Positions 28,471 through 37,130 of a stretch of DNA of 64,000 bases are shown here, piece after piece. The stretch is from Verrucomicrobiia bacterium (GTDB taxonomy: Bacteria; Verrucomicrobiota; Verrucomicrobiia; Opitutales; Cerasicoccaceae): assembly GCA_030425485.1 (NCBI GenBank), contig JAUIAM010000006.1, positions 124,001 through 188,000 on the forward strand, given 5' to 3'. The position numbers and the translations under genes are program-made. The notes under the pieces were generated by a model. The model was not told the origin of the DNA. It saw nothing but the letters and a program-made list of their open reading frames with translations, and searched no databases. How positions within the stretch are numbered: position 1 is the first letter of the stretch; each line of letters starts with the position of its first letter.

Positions 28471-28790
28471 GAAGGGCATAGCCCTTCACCGGTGATCCTT
28501 CGGATCACTCTTATTTGTTTGGGACCTGCGCGTGCGCTTGGTGCGAGAGCCCTATATTGCTGCTCCAGCCGGAGCGGCAGGACGCAGTCCTGCACCTGTG
28601 ATGCTTGCACATCACTCTTATTTGTTTGGGACTTGCGCGTGCGCTTGGAGTGAGAGCCTTATATTGCTGCTCCAGCCGGAGCGGATCAAACGCCGCGCGT
28701 TATGGGGGCAGCGACCATCGGGAGCGATGGGGGCCTTGCCCCCATTAAACGGATCAAACGCCGCGCGTTTGCTTGACCAGTGGCAGGGGC
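28471..28790. repeat. Mosaic hairpin repeat locus 2 (between dnaJ and rfaE2)
   Basis: This fills most of a 341-bp gene-free gap. It holds a tandem duplication of about 107 bp. Each unit begins with two hairpins (28471-28508: GAAGGGC-ATA-GCCCTTC and GTGATCC-TTC-GGATCAC; 28577-28615: GCAGGAC-GCA-GTCCTGC and GTGATG-N6-CATCAC), then a conserved arm with TTATTTGTTTGGGAC, GCGCGTGCGCTTGG and GCTGCTCCAGCCGGAG. After the second unit come GATCAAACGCCGCGCGTT (28684 and 28752), the module AGCGACCATCGGGAGCG (28710-28726) and the hairpin TGGGGGC-CTT-GCCCCCA. No gene is present. Confidence 0.85.
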
Positions 28791-28811
28791 TTGCAAACAC
28801 TCTGAGCCCAT

Positions 28812-29318
28812 ATGTTGCCCAAGCTCGACATCCCCAAGCTCCTGCCGCTGGACGAAGCGGTCGCGCGCCGTGAGCAGCATCGCGAGGCCGGCGAGCGCGT
28901 GGTGTTGACCAACGGCTGCTTTGACCTCCTGCACACCGGGCATTTATACTTCCTTAAGGAAGCGGCCAAACAGGGCGATCATCTCTTTATCATGCTCAAC
29001 GGTGACCAGAGCGTTAAGGCACTCAAGGGGCCAACTCGCCCCATTCAGAGCGAAACCGAGCGGGCGTACCTGCTGGGCAGCCTGCCCTTTGTCGATTGCC
29101 TGGCCGTGTTCCACACGCCGCGCCTGACGGCGGAAATCACCGCGCTGCGGCCCGACATCTACGTCAAGGCGGGCGACTACGACATGACCAACATCAACGC
29201 CGAGGAGCGTGGTGCACTCGAGTCCTGCGGGACCGACATCCGCTTTCTTCCCTTTCTCGAAGGCTACAGCACGACTTCGCTCATTGCGAAAATCTGCGCT
29301 GCCGCCGATACCTTTTAA
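28812..29318 (+). CDS. rfaE2: D-glycero-beta-D-manno-heptose 1-phosphate adenylyltransferase
   Basis: The 168-residue nucleotidyltransferase makes ADP-heptose for the LPS inner core, which supports a Gram-negative outer membrane. The cytidylyltransferase-type core motif TNGCFDLLHTGHL runs from residue 33, with HTGH at 41-44. Further motifs are LNGDQSVKALKGPTRPI, PDIYVKAGDY and the late FLEGYSTTSLI. It is the stand-alone second domain of HldE, and no kinase domain lies nearby. purN follows after 3 bp. Confidence 0.94.
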   Translation: MLPKLDIPKLLPLDEAVARREQHREAGERVVLTNGCFDLLHTGHLYFLKEAAKQGDHLFIMLNGDQSVKALKGPTRPIQSETERAYLLGSLPFVDCLAVFHTPRLTAEITALRPDIYVKAGDYDMTNINAEERGALESCGTDIRFLPFLEGYSTTSLIAKICAAADTF

Positions 29319-29321
29319 ACC

Positions 29322-29930
29322 ATGATTCGTGTCGTCATTCTCGGCTCCGGCCGTGGCAGTAACGCAGAGGCCATCCTCCAGGCCGAACGCAACGGTGAGC
29401 TCGGCCTGGCCAAGGTCATGGGCATTTTTTGTGACCAGCCGGACGCGGGCATTCTCAAGCTCGGGCCCCGCTTTGACGTGTCCGCCTTTTACCTTGATCC
29501 GGGCAAGTACCGGACCAAGCTCGAAGGCGCTGCCGAGGCGCACTGGGTCCACACCATCGAGTGCCTGAGCCCGGACCTCATTGTGCTGGCAGGCTTCATG
29601 CGTGTGATCAAGCCGACCTTTATCGAGGCATTTCACCAGCGCATCATCAACCTGCACCCGAGCCTCCTGCCTAAGTACCCCGGCCTGCACTCCATCCAGC
29701 GCGCCTACGAAAACGGCGACGCCGAGACCGGCTGCACCGTGCACTGGGTCACGCCGGAGATCGACGCGGGGGAAATTCTCGGCCAGGAGCGTGTCCCGAT
29801 CGAGAAAGGGGACACCCTTGAGGCGGTTGAGGCCAAGGTCCACGCCGCCGAGCACAAACTGCTCCCCAAAACCATCCGCCACTTGGCCGAAAAGTGGATA
29901 CTCGGCACGACGCAGTTTCCGCAGGACTGA
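29322..29930 (+). CDS. purN: Phosphoribosylglycinamide formyltransferase
   Basis: The 202-residue enzyme transfers a formyl group from 10-formyl-THF to GAR in purine synthesis. It has the N-terminal ILGSGRGSNAEAI, PDLIVLAGFMRVIKP, the catalytic INLHPSLLPKYPGLH (Asn and His near 109-112) and CTVHWVTPEIDAGEIL with the active-site Asp. It is tightly linked to rfaE2. Another folate formyl enzyme, purU, lies at 39439-40293 and could be mistaken for it, but this one lacks an ACT domain. Confidence 0.94.
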   Translation: MIRVVILGSGRGSNAEAILQAERNGELGLAKVMGIFCDQPDAGILKLGPRFDVSAFYLDPGKYRTKLEGAAEAHWVHTIECLSPDLIVLAGFMRVIKPTFIEAFHQRIINLHPSLLPKYPGLHSIQRAYENGDAETGCTVHWVTPEIDAGEILGQERVPIEKGDTLEAVEAKVHAAEHKLLPKTIRHLAEKWILGTTQFPQD

Positions 29931-29987
29931 TCGCGCAATAGAAAACATCCGGCCTTAGCCTGCTACCAATTCGCCCACACCTTTTTC

Positions 29988-30872
29988 ATGCATATTCTTT
30001 CCACCGAAATTGACGCCGAACTCGCCGACACGCTCGAAGCCTACTTTGCCGAGGAGGAGATCGTAACCTGGGGCATCGAGACTGCGCCCAACGCACCGCT
30101 CATCCTCAAGGGCTTTTACGAATCGCGCGAAGAGGCCGAAGCTGACGCCGCTGCGCTGGCCCGTGTCTTTCCGGCCATCCCCACGCCCTTCGCCTATCAG
30201 GAGATGGAAGACCGCGAGTGGCAGGACGCCTACAAGGCATTCCTCAAACCGTGGTCCACGGGCCACCTGCACTGGGTGCCGGCCTGGGAGCGCGAGAGCT
30301 ACCCGTTGCCCGCGGGCCATGCGGCCATCTACCTCGACGCGGGGATGGCTTTTGGTACGGGCAGCCACGAGACGACCCGGCTCATGGCCCGACGGATGAT
30401 GGACTTTCACGGCGCGCGTGGTGAAGCGCATTTTGCCCAGTCGCACATCGTCGATGCCGGTTGCGGCTCGGGTATCCTGGCCCTGTCGGCGGTTAAACTC
30501 GGGGCCAAGCAGGTCTTTGGCTTCGATCAGGACCCGGAGGCTATCCGCGTGAGCTGGGAGAATGCCGAGATCAACGGTATCGCCCGCGAGGAGATCGACT
30601 TCGGCACGACCGGGATCGAGGGCGGCCTGGCCGGGCGTGAAGTGGACTTCATGATGGCTAACATCCAGGCCGATATTTTGAAAATCCACGCCACGGGCCT
30701 GCTTATGGCGATGGCGCCGAGCGGCGTACTCGCCCTGAGCGGCATCCTCGCCCGCGAGCTGGAGGAGGTCAAAACGGCCTTCCGCTTTGCCGCGCAGGAG
30801 GCGGGGATCAAGGCGCTGGAAGACTCCCGCACCGATGGCGAGTGGTCTGACCTGTGCTACACCCTGGTTTAA
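29988..30872 (+). CDS. prmA: Ribosomal protein L11 methyltransferase
   Basis: The 294-residue SAM-dependent enzyme trimethylates ribosomal protein L11. A PrmA-type N-terminal domain precedes the Rossmann methyltransferase: LDAGMAFGTGSHETTRLM (about 115-132), VDAGCGSGILALSAVKLGA (about 157-175) and FMMANIQADIL, which is close to the NPPY-like NI(L/Q)A motif of PrmA. The stop codon ends 4 bp before the GT39 start. Confidence 0.93.
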   Translation: MHILSTEIDAELADTLEAYFAEEEIVTWGIETAPNAPLILKGFYESREEAEADAAALARVFPAIPTPFAYQEMEDREWQDAYKAFLKPWSTGHLHWVPAWERESYPLPAGHAAIYLDAGMAFGTGSHETTRLMARRMMDFHGARGEAHFAQSHIVDAGCGSGILALSAVKLGAKQVFGFDQDPEAIRVSWENAEINGIAREEIDFGTTGIEGGLAGREVDFMMANIQADILKIHATGLLMAMAPSGVLALSGILARELEEVKTAFRFAAQEAGIKALEDSRTDGEWSDLCYTLV

Positions 30873-30876
30873 GCCT

Positions 30877-32358
30877 ATGGATACCGCTCGCCCGACACTA
30901 CCGCTTGCCCGCAAGGTGAATGTGGTAATCTGGGCGCTCTTGGTGGCCGTCTACACGAGTTTGCTTTTGGCGAGGCTTGGTGGCTCACCGCTGGTTGAGT
31001 TTGATGAGTTTTACACCGCTGAGCGTAGCCGGGAGATGCTTATCACGGGCTTTCCGCTCAAAGTGCAGGAGAACTTCTCGCTCAATGTATTGAAACCGCC
31101 ACTACACTATGCCTTGAGCGGTGCGGCGCTGGGCTTGATGGAGGACCGCGAGGCAGCGCTGCGGCTCTGGCCAGCCCTGTTTGGTATCGGTTCGGTGATT
31201 CTGGCGGGGCTGTTGACGCGGCAGTTGGCCGGAGGCTGGACTCTTGCCCCGCTGCTGGCATCGCTCAGTCTCATCGTATCCTTTCTGTTCTGGAGCCAGT
31301 CGCGTTCTGCTCTGCTCGACACCGGGACGGCCTTCTTCACCATCCTGACCACCTATATCCTGCTCTTTACGCAAAAGCAGCCGCGCTGGTGGCTGGCAGC
31401 GGGAGCGGTGGCCGCACTGTGTGCCTTGCAGAAGTACCCGCTCGCGCTTTTGCCTATGGCCGTTTTTCTGCTCATGCATGTCGCTATAGCACGCAGCTTG
31501 CGCCCGCTAAAAAATCCGTGGCCGTGGGCGGGCTTTGCCATCGTGGCCGTGGGCTATGCGGGTTGGTTTTTCATCCAGGCGCTTAACAGCAGCGGTACCT
31601 TTGTCCTGCGGGCTTTCCGGGAGCAAATGCTGGGGCGGGCCACGACCTCCGAGGTTGGCGGGTATGCCGCGTCCTTTGACTACTACCTTGGCCTATTGGT
31701 GGAGGACTATTCGCTCTACGCGCTGGTGCTGCTGGGGGGATTGGCGGCGGTATTTTGTGTGCGTGAATTGCGTCGCCGCAGCGACCTGCTGGCCTGCGCC
31801 CTGGTGGTGCTGATTTTTCTCGTCGCGGTTGGCCTGATGTCAAAGCACTCCGAGCGCTACCTGGTGGCAATCCTGCCGCTGCTGGCCAGTGTCTCGGCCT
31901 GTGCTCTGCTGTCGTGGAACCGGGGTGTGCTTTCGCACGGCATTACGTATTTCGCAGCTGTAAGCTTGATGGTTCCGGGCTGCCTGCAGTGGCCGGGAAA
32001 ATATCTTGCCTGGAGCGAGCGTGCCAGTGTGCAGGCACCGGTGGTAGCGATGGCCCCTGGCTTTGCGTCGAGCATCGAACCGGGCGAGCAAGTCCTGCTT
32101 ACGGTCGGGCCGGATACCTGGTACGAGTTGCACGTGGGCAGCATCCTGTTCTACGGCGATTTCCCGGAGCCCGTCTGGTTTCTGGATCTGCGCAATGCCG
32201 AGGAGCTGAAGTCGTACTTTACCGATAATGTGCGCGGCGTAGGTCACGTGAAAGACATGCCAACGTTGCGGTCGGTCTTCCCACACTTTGAAATCGTGGA
32301 GCGCAAGGGGCACGTTATCCACTACACCTCAAAAGCTCCATCCGGGCAGCCGGAGTAG
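30877..32358 (+). CDS. Membrane glycosyltransferase, family 39 (ArnT/PMT-like)
   Basis: The protein has 493 residues and about ten membrane helices. The first periplasmic loop holds VEFDEFYTAERSREML, the acidic pair seen in ArnT-like GT39 enzymes that use polyprenyl-phosphate sugars, followed by KPPLHYALSG and a conserved multi-helix region. The C-terminal 100 residues are soluble. The ATG at 30877 is chosen; the frame stays open another 30 codons upstream inside prmA, but that part is arginine-rich shadow. The acceptor (lipid A, protein or glycan) is unknown. Confidence 0.83.
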   Translation: MDTARPTLPLARKVNVVIWALLVAVYTSLLLARLGGSPLVEFDEFYTAERSREMLITGFPLKVQENFSLNVLKPPLHYALSGAALGLMEDREAALRLWPALFGIGSVILAGLLTRQLAGGWTLAPLLASLSLIVSFLFWSQSRSALLDTGTAFFTILTTYILLFTQKQPRWWLAAGAVAALCALQKYPLALLPMAVFLLMHVAIARSLRPLKNPWPWAGFAIVAVGYAGWFFIQALNSSGTFVLRAFREQMLGRATTSEVGGYAASFDYYLGLLVEDYSLYALVLLGGLAAVFCVRELRRRSDLLACALVVLIFLVAVGLMSKHSERYLVAILPLLASVSACALLSWNRGVLSHGITYFAAVSLMVPGCLQWPGKYLAWSERASVQAPVVAMAPGFASSIEPGEQVLLTVGPDTWYELHVGSILFYGDFPEPVWFLDLRNAEELKSYFTDNVRGVGHVKDMPTLRSVFPHFEIVERKGHVIHYTSKAPSGQPE

Positions 32359-32409
32359 GGGAAGTCACTTGCCTTGGCTTAACGGGGTAAAAGCACGGTT
32401 TTGTCCGTT

Positions 32410-32429
32410 AGTGTACCGTGAGCTAAGTT
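32410..32429 (+). repeat. Solo end of the dispersed GCAAAGGCGC repeat
   Basis: These bases read AGTGTACCGTGAGCTAAGTT. They match, with two or three differences, the terminal segment of the repeat copy at 45201-45337 read in reverse. The rest of the repeat is absent here. The site lies in the 146-bp convergent gap after the GT39 gene. Confidence 0.55.
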
Positions 32430-32504
32430 CCTCGAATGCGTTTTGGGGTCATCCCAGACGCGATGCGGTAGCATCGAAAGTGCAAGCATTTCGGTAACAG
32501 CCCG

Positions 32505-33068
32505 CTAGATTTTTTCTTCGAGCTCGCGGACGACTTTCTGAAATCGCTTGTAAGCGAATTGGAAGTTTGTCTCGGTAAAGGTGTAGCGCAGCTTAATCAG
32601 GCGCCCCTGATAAACGGTCAAAAAGTAGAATGAGCTCAGGACGCTCTGGGTGTCCTCGACACCGTCGACTTTTTTGGTCTGTCGGTATTGGGTATAGCCC
32701 CAGAGGTATTGCTGATCCTCACCGCCAAAGTTGATGCTGGCTTCTCCGCCCTTGGGCTCGGTTACGCCGGCGTAATAGCCGAGCTGCTCCATGCGGACAA
32801 TGGCCGCGTAAATTTCAACGTACTCCGCGCGAACTGCCTCGCTAATGCCGTTTGGGAGATCGTCGTAGCCGTCGGTGTAGATGTAGAGGTCGAGCTTGTC
32901 TGTGCCCTGCGGGGGTTTATAGCGGATGCTAAAGCCGTCGTCGACGCTGTCGTAAAGCGTGACCTGATACATTTCCATGCCCTCGATATAACGAGGGAGG
33001 CTGGTGGAGGCCTGGGTGGTTGCGCTGATAAAAAGCGCCGTCAAGAGAGTCAGGATAAGTCTGTGCAT
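32505..33068 (-). CDS. Secreted protein of unknown function
   Basis: The protein has 187 residues and a signal peptide (LILTLLTALFISATTQAS). The mature part is beta-rich with many Tyr (GMEMYQVTLYDSVDDGFSI, YLWGYTQYRQTKK) and ends in a charged helix (FAYKRFQKVVRELEEK). No family is recognised. The ATG at 33068 is preferred because the longer frame starts at a TTG and lacks a signal peptide. It is the last gene of the run that includes nfeD and floA, 38 bp after its predecessor, so a connection to that membrane operon is possible. Confidence 0.7.
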   Translation of the reverse strand: MHRLILTLLTALFISATTQASTSLPRYIEGMEMYQVTLYDSVDDGFSIRYKPPQGTDKLDLYIYTDGYDDLPNGISEAVRAEYVEIYAAIVRMEQLGYYAGVTEPKGGEASINFGGEDQQYLWGYTQYRQTKKVDGVEDTQSVLSSFYFLTVYQGRLIKLRYTFTETNFQFAYKRFQKVVRELEEKI

Positions 33069-33106
33069 AAGGGTGGGGTCGCTTCCGAAGCGACTGCCGA
33101 TCTCGG

Positions 33107-33799
33107 CTAAATGTCCCAATGAGGGTAAAGTTGACCGTCGCGTCGCAGGCCCACGGGAGTCCCTAGTGTTTCGTAGTAGAGGACGGCCTTGCGTGCGGCG
33201 TGTGGGTCTTTGAGGGTGGCGCGCACACTGCTTTGCAGGCTGCCGCCGTAGGAAATCGTCCGGGGTTTTTTGCGCGTTTTCCTGTACGCGTCCTGGCGAC
33301 GTTTCAATGCGAGCTGACGGGCCTCTTCGGCCTTGCGCTGGGTTTCTTCCATGCGCCGCTGTTGCTCGGCCAGCTCCTGCTGGAGACGATTTACGGGCTG
33401 GTCAAGGTCCACGTAGCTCGGCTTCGGTTTGGCCGGGCGGCTCGTGGGGGCACTTTCGCGCCGGAGTGTGGGCTCGGGGGCGCGTGCGGCAGGGCGAGGC
33501 GCTGGCTGGGTGCGCGGCGTCTCGGGGAGGTGTGGATTGTAGGCCGGGGGTTCTTCCGTCCGCGAGGCGGGCTGCGGTGCAGTGTTCCCGCGCCGCTCCG
33601 CGATTTTGCGTCGGATCTCCTCCTGGATGCGCCGTGTACGCTCGTCGTCCTGATTCCCGGGGTGATCCAGCGGGGTATAGGGCTCGGACTCAGGGCGTTC
33701 CTTGTCCGCCTTGGACTTTTTCGCCACCTGGGCAACCGAGCTGATTGCCCAGAAGATAAACACCAGGGCGGGAATAATCAGATCGGAAATATTGTCCAT
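33107..33799 (-). CDS. Membrane-anchored proline-rich coiled-coil protein downstream of floA
   Basis: The protein has 230 residues. One N-terminal helix (LIIPALVFIFWAISSVAQV) is followed by a charged and proline/arginine-rich disordered region (about 30-135) and a coiled coil (VNRLQQELAEQQRRMEETQ, then KAEEARQLALKRRQDAYRK). The last 45 residues look folded (ARKAVLYYETLGTPVGLR). Function is unknown. It starts 14 bp after floA and is likely cotranscribed, so a scaffold or partner role for the flotillin is a reasonable guess only. Confidence 0.72.
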   Translation of the reverse strand: MDNISDLIIPALVFIFWAISSVAQVAKKSKADKERPESEPYTPLDHPGNQDDERTRRIQEEIRRKIAERRGNTAPQPASRTEEPPAYNPHLPETPRTQPAPRPAARAPEPTLRRESAPTSRPAKPKPSYVDLDQPVNRLQQELAEQQRRMEETQRKAEEARQLALKRRQDAYRKTRKKPRTISYGGSLQSSVRATLKDPHAARKAVLYYETLGTPVGLRRDGQLYPHWDI

Positions 33800-33813
33800 G
33801 GGAGGAGGTGGGC

Positions 33814-34851
33814 TTAGGAGTTCTCGTCGTGGGAGCTTTCCGGCTTGGAGATGGCCTCACGCATGGCGGTGTCGGACTGGATGTTCTGGAGCTTGTAGTA
33901 GTCCATAAAGCCCATCTTGCCGGAGCGGAGGGACTCGGCCAGAGCGAGCGGCACTTCGGCCTCGGCTTCGACCACCTTGGCCTGCATCTCTTCGACCTTG
34001 GCCTTCATCTCCTGCTCAAGGGCGACAGCGGCAGCGCGGCGGATTTCGGCCTGGGCCTGAGCCATGTTCTTGTTGGCGATAGCCTGGGCTTCCTGGAGCT
34101 TGGCCCCGATGTTGTCACCCACGTCCACGTCGGCGATGTCGATGGAAATGATTTCGAAGGCCGTGCCGACGTCCAAGCCGCGCTCGAGCACGTTCTTGGA
34201 GATGCGGTCCGGGTTTTCGAGGACAAACTTGTAGCTCTCGGCCGAGCCGATGGTGGTAACGATGCCTTCGCCGACACGGGCGATGATGGTTTCCTCAAGC
34301 GCACTGCCGACGTAGTTTTCGAGGTTAGAGCGTACGGTGACACGGGCGCGGGCCTTGACTTGGATGCCGTCCTTGGCCACACCGTCGATGGTGTTGCGGC
34401 CTTGGCTGGGCTGGGGGCAGTCGATGACCTTGGGGTTAATCGAGGTATGCACGGCTTCGAGGACGGACTTGCTGGTGCCCTTCGTGGCGAGGTCGATGGC
34501 GCAGGCCTTGTCCCACTCCAGGGTGATGCCGGCCTTCTTGGCGTTAATGAGCGCCTGCACGGTTTGGATGATGTCACCACCGGCCATGTACTGGGTCTCG
34601 ATTTCGTTGATCGACAGGTCGATGCCGGCTTTAACCGACATGATGCGCGCGTCAACGATGAGCGAGTAGGGCAGTTTGCGCAGGAATCGCATAGCAAAGA
34701 GTGAGCCGAAGCCTACCGATGCCCCCGAGGAGAGCGCCTTCATCCAGACGGAGAAAAAGGAGAAGAAGAGAATCAGCAGAATGATGAGGAAAATGCCGAC
34801 GAGAATCAGGCCGACTTCCATCACTGAGATAGCAAGAGTGAGTGTGTTCAT
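33814..34851 (-). CDS. floA: Flotillin-like protein FloA
   Basis: The protein has 345 residues. Two N-terminal hydrophobic segments ([18 protein letters not shown], then a re-entrant region near [15 protein letters not shown]) are followed by the PHB/SPFH-like domain ([38 protein letters not shown]) and a long Ala/Glu coiled coil (about 255-315). This matches the UPF0365/YqfA (FloA) family of membrane-microdomain scaffolds. Its ATG overlaps the stop of the short nfeD gene as ATGA, the conserved nfeD-floA arrangement. Confidence 0.95.
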   Translation of the reverse strand: MNTLTLAISVMEVGLILVGIFLIILLILFFSFFSVWMKALSSGASVGFGSLFAMRFLRKLPYSLIVDARIMSVKAGIDLSINEIETQYMAGGDIIQTVQALINAKKAGITLEWDKACAIDLATKGTSKSVLEAVHTSINPKVIDCPQPSQGRNTIDGVAKDGIQVKARARVTVRSNLENYVGSALEETIIARVGEGIVTTIGSAESYKFVLENPDRISKNVLERGLDVGTAFEIISIDIADVDVGDNIGAKLQEAQAIANKNMAQAQAEIRRAAAVALEQEMKAKVEEMQAKVVEAEAEVPLALAESLRSGKMGFMDYYKLQNIQSDTAMREAISKPESSHDENS

Positions 34852-35312
34852 GATGCTTTTACGATAAGTGTTGCGCGTTCGATGCGGATAACGGTGATAG
34901 CGGTATTTTTCTGGATGTAGCCGCCCTGACAGGAGGCTTCAAAGGTGCGGTCTCCAATCTGAACTCTGCCTGAGGGTGCCATCGTTGTCAAGGCGGTGCC
35001 TGATTGACCGATGATAGAGTCGTCTGTCTGGGTGTCGACCGAGACAGCAGTGATGGAGGATTCGGAGCTGATGAATTTTCGCAGCGGCCCGCTCTTGAGC
35101 ATTTTCAGTTCGAGAATGAAAAACAGCAGACTGGCCACGCACGAGCACACGAAAATAATCAGTGCCACCTGCACGCCCATCTCGTTATAGGCGATGATTG
35201 TCGCTGCCACCAGACAGCCGACGGCCAGCAAGGCAAGCACTGTGCCGGGGACGATGATCTCCAGCAAAAAGAGCACCAGGGCGACAACAAGGAGCGAAAT
35301 GATGAGGGACAT
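34848..35312 (-). CDS. Short NfeD-like membrane protein
   Basis: The protein has 154 residues. Two or three hydrophobic helices occupy the first 75 residues ([38 protein letters not shown]), then a C-terminal OB-fold NfeD domain ([20 protein letters not shown]). It lacks a protease domain. It lies between the long NfeD (2 bp upstream) and FloA (4-bp overlap). NfeD proteins pair with flotillins or stomatins in microdomains, and their exact biochemical role is unsettled. Confidence 0.88.
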   Translation of the reverse strand: MSLIISLLVVALVLFLLEIIVPGTVLALLAVGCLVAATIIAYNEMGVQVALIIFVCSCVASLLFFILELKMLKSGPLRKFISSESSITAVSVDTQTDDSIIGQSGTALTTMAPSGRVQIGDRTFEASCQGGYIQKNTAITVIRIERATLIVKAS

Positions 35313-35314
35313 GC

Positions 35315-36910
35315 TTAGGAAATGTGTTCGACGATCAGCGTGAAGTCTTTGTGTTGGGTCACGCGAATGCGCTGTCCGCAGTTAATTTGCCCGTGGTTAC
35401 AGCGTGCGGTATAGAGTTGGCCGTCGATCTCCACCTGCCCGATGGGGCGAAGTTCTTTCGTTACCCGTCCGGTTGCCCCGATCTCCGGCTGGCCGCCTTG
35501 CTCCCCGCTGCTGTTGCCCGCATTGGTCACGGACACGCCCTTGACGCTACCAGTGGAGATGAGCGGCCGGAACAGCGGAGACTCGGGCAGGTAGCGCCAG
35601 GCAAGGACCAGGCCGATCCCGGCGATGCAAAAGGCCAGAAGCGCATCTTTTGCCGCACTCCACAGGGCGTCTGGTGACACGGTGATGCCGCCGTCGGGCG
35701 TGGGCCAGATGTCGGCCATCGACCAGATGAGCGCACTCAGGATGCACAGTGCACCCAGGGCGAGCGCGACAACGATGCCGGGCATGATAAAGATCTCGAT
35801 CACGATGAGCACGACGCCGAGCAGGAAAAGCAGGATAGGCTCGTTCCCCGCCAGGCCGGCAAAGTAGTTGCTGACGAACACGATGACCACGAGCGCTATG
35901 CCGAGGCCGCCGATGACGCCGAAAGATGGCGTCTTGATCTCGATGATAATCATGAGCACGCCGATGCCAAAGAGCACGGGCGCGATGGTCTCAAACCACT
36001 TGGCAAACTCCTCGGACCAACTGAGGTGAAACTCGCGGATGTTGTAGTTTCCGGCTCCGTAGCGGGCATTGAGCAGGTCATCCACAGACTCATAGGTGCC
36101 AGAGGAGAGGAGCGGCTCGGGCGGGTTGCCGTATGTTTGGGCCGCTTCGTCCGCCGTTAAAGAGAGCAGCTCATCCTTTTCCTTCAAAATGTTGCCGTCG
36201 ATCTCCAGTTCGTAGGAGGAGTCCATCATGGCCCGCTGAACATCGGCACGGTAGCGATTATCGCCGGAGACGACACGGACCTTCGCCTTGAGGTAGCTAT
36301 CGATCTTCTGCTTCATGGTCTCTCCAATTTCTTCGCCACCACCAGAGATGACGGCTGCCGCACCCATGATGCCACCGGGAGAGAAGTAAATGTCGTTGCA
36401 TGCAATGGAAATATACGAACCGGCGGAGATGGCTTCGTCGTTTACGTAGGTGATGGTCTCGCCCTTGAAATTGCCCAGGGCTTCCATCATTTCGAGGGTC
36501 ACGTCAAGCCGTCCGCCGGGGGTGTCCATATCGAGGATGATGGTTTCTACGTCGTTCTCGATGGCCTCCTTGAGCGCACGACGCAGGATGTAGAGCTGAG
36601 GTTTGCCAATCGGTCCGGAGATGGGCACGACGTACACATCGAACCCGCCTTCAGGAGGATTCGGTAGGGCTTTGACAGTGGCGGTGGGTGCGGTGATGGT
36701 CTCGGTCGCTTCCTCGATGCTCTCCACTTCCACTCGGTCAGGGTCGAGGGTTTCCGTTGCCGTCTGGTCGGGAGTTTCGGGTGCCGTGTCGCTAGTCTCG
36801 GTGGAATCAGCAAGTGTCCCACCAGATTTATCGGCTGCGTTGGACTGGCCCGCGAGGGTGAGCAGCAGGAGCGAGAGTAGGCAGAGCAGGAATCCCCATT
36901 TTTGCATCAC
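35315..36910 (-). CDS. Long NfeD: ClpP-class membrane-bound serine protease
   Basis: The protein has 531 residues. A signal peptide (LLCLLSLLLLTLAGQSNA) and acidic linker are followed by a ClpP/crotonase-like protease domain with MDTPGGRLDVTLEMM (about 128-142) and the nucleophile motif NDEAISAGSY, giving Ser162. The catalytic Lys is probably in MKQK near 200-202, close to the Ser-Lys spacing of the 1510-N stomatin protease. Four to five membrane helices and a C-terminal NfeD OB-fold follow. It heads the nfeD-nfeD-floA operon. Confidence 0.92.
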   Translation of the reverse strand: MMQKWGFLLCLLSLLLLTLAGQSNAADKSGGTLADSTETSDTAPETPDQTATETLDPDRVEVESIEEATETITAPTATVKALPNPPEGGFDVYVVPISGPIGKPQLYILRRALKEAIENDVETIILDMDTPGGRLDVTLEMMEALGNFKGETITYVNDEAISAGSYISIACNDIYFSPGGIMGAAAVISGGGEEIGETMKQKIDSYLKAKVRVVSGDNRYRADVQRAMMDSSYELEIDGNILKEKDELLSLTADEAAQTYGNPPEPLLSSGTYESVDDLLNARYGAGNYNIREFHLSWSEEFAKWFETIAPVLFGIGVLMIIIEIKTPSFGVIGGLGIALVVIVFVSNYFAGLAGNEPILLFLLGVVLIVIEIFIMPGIVVALALGALCILSALIWSMADIWPTPDGGITVSPDALWSAAKDALLAFCIAGIGLVLAWRYLPESPLFRPLISTGSVKGVSVTNAGNSSGEQGGQPEIGATGRVTKELRPIGQVEIDGQLYTARCNHGQINCGQRIRVTQHKDFTLIVEHIS

Positions 36911-37130
36911 GGCCTATGGTAGATAGCGGTTTTATGAAAAGCAAGGCGAAGCGCGTGAGAATGCCGCCCCTAGAATTGGGAGTTAACGGGCGCTGGCAGC
37001 TTACTAATGGGCGGGCGAGTTCTTCTAGAAACGGCCTAAGCTTTCAGCGCTGCGCGCTTTGGGGCGAAAAGTGTTTTTCCGATTTTTGCGCCTTTCCGCG
37101 CATGGAAATTTCGGCTAGAGGTTTTCCAAC

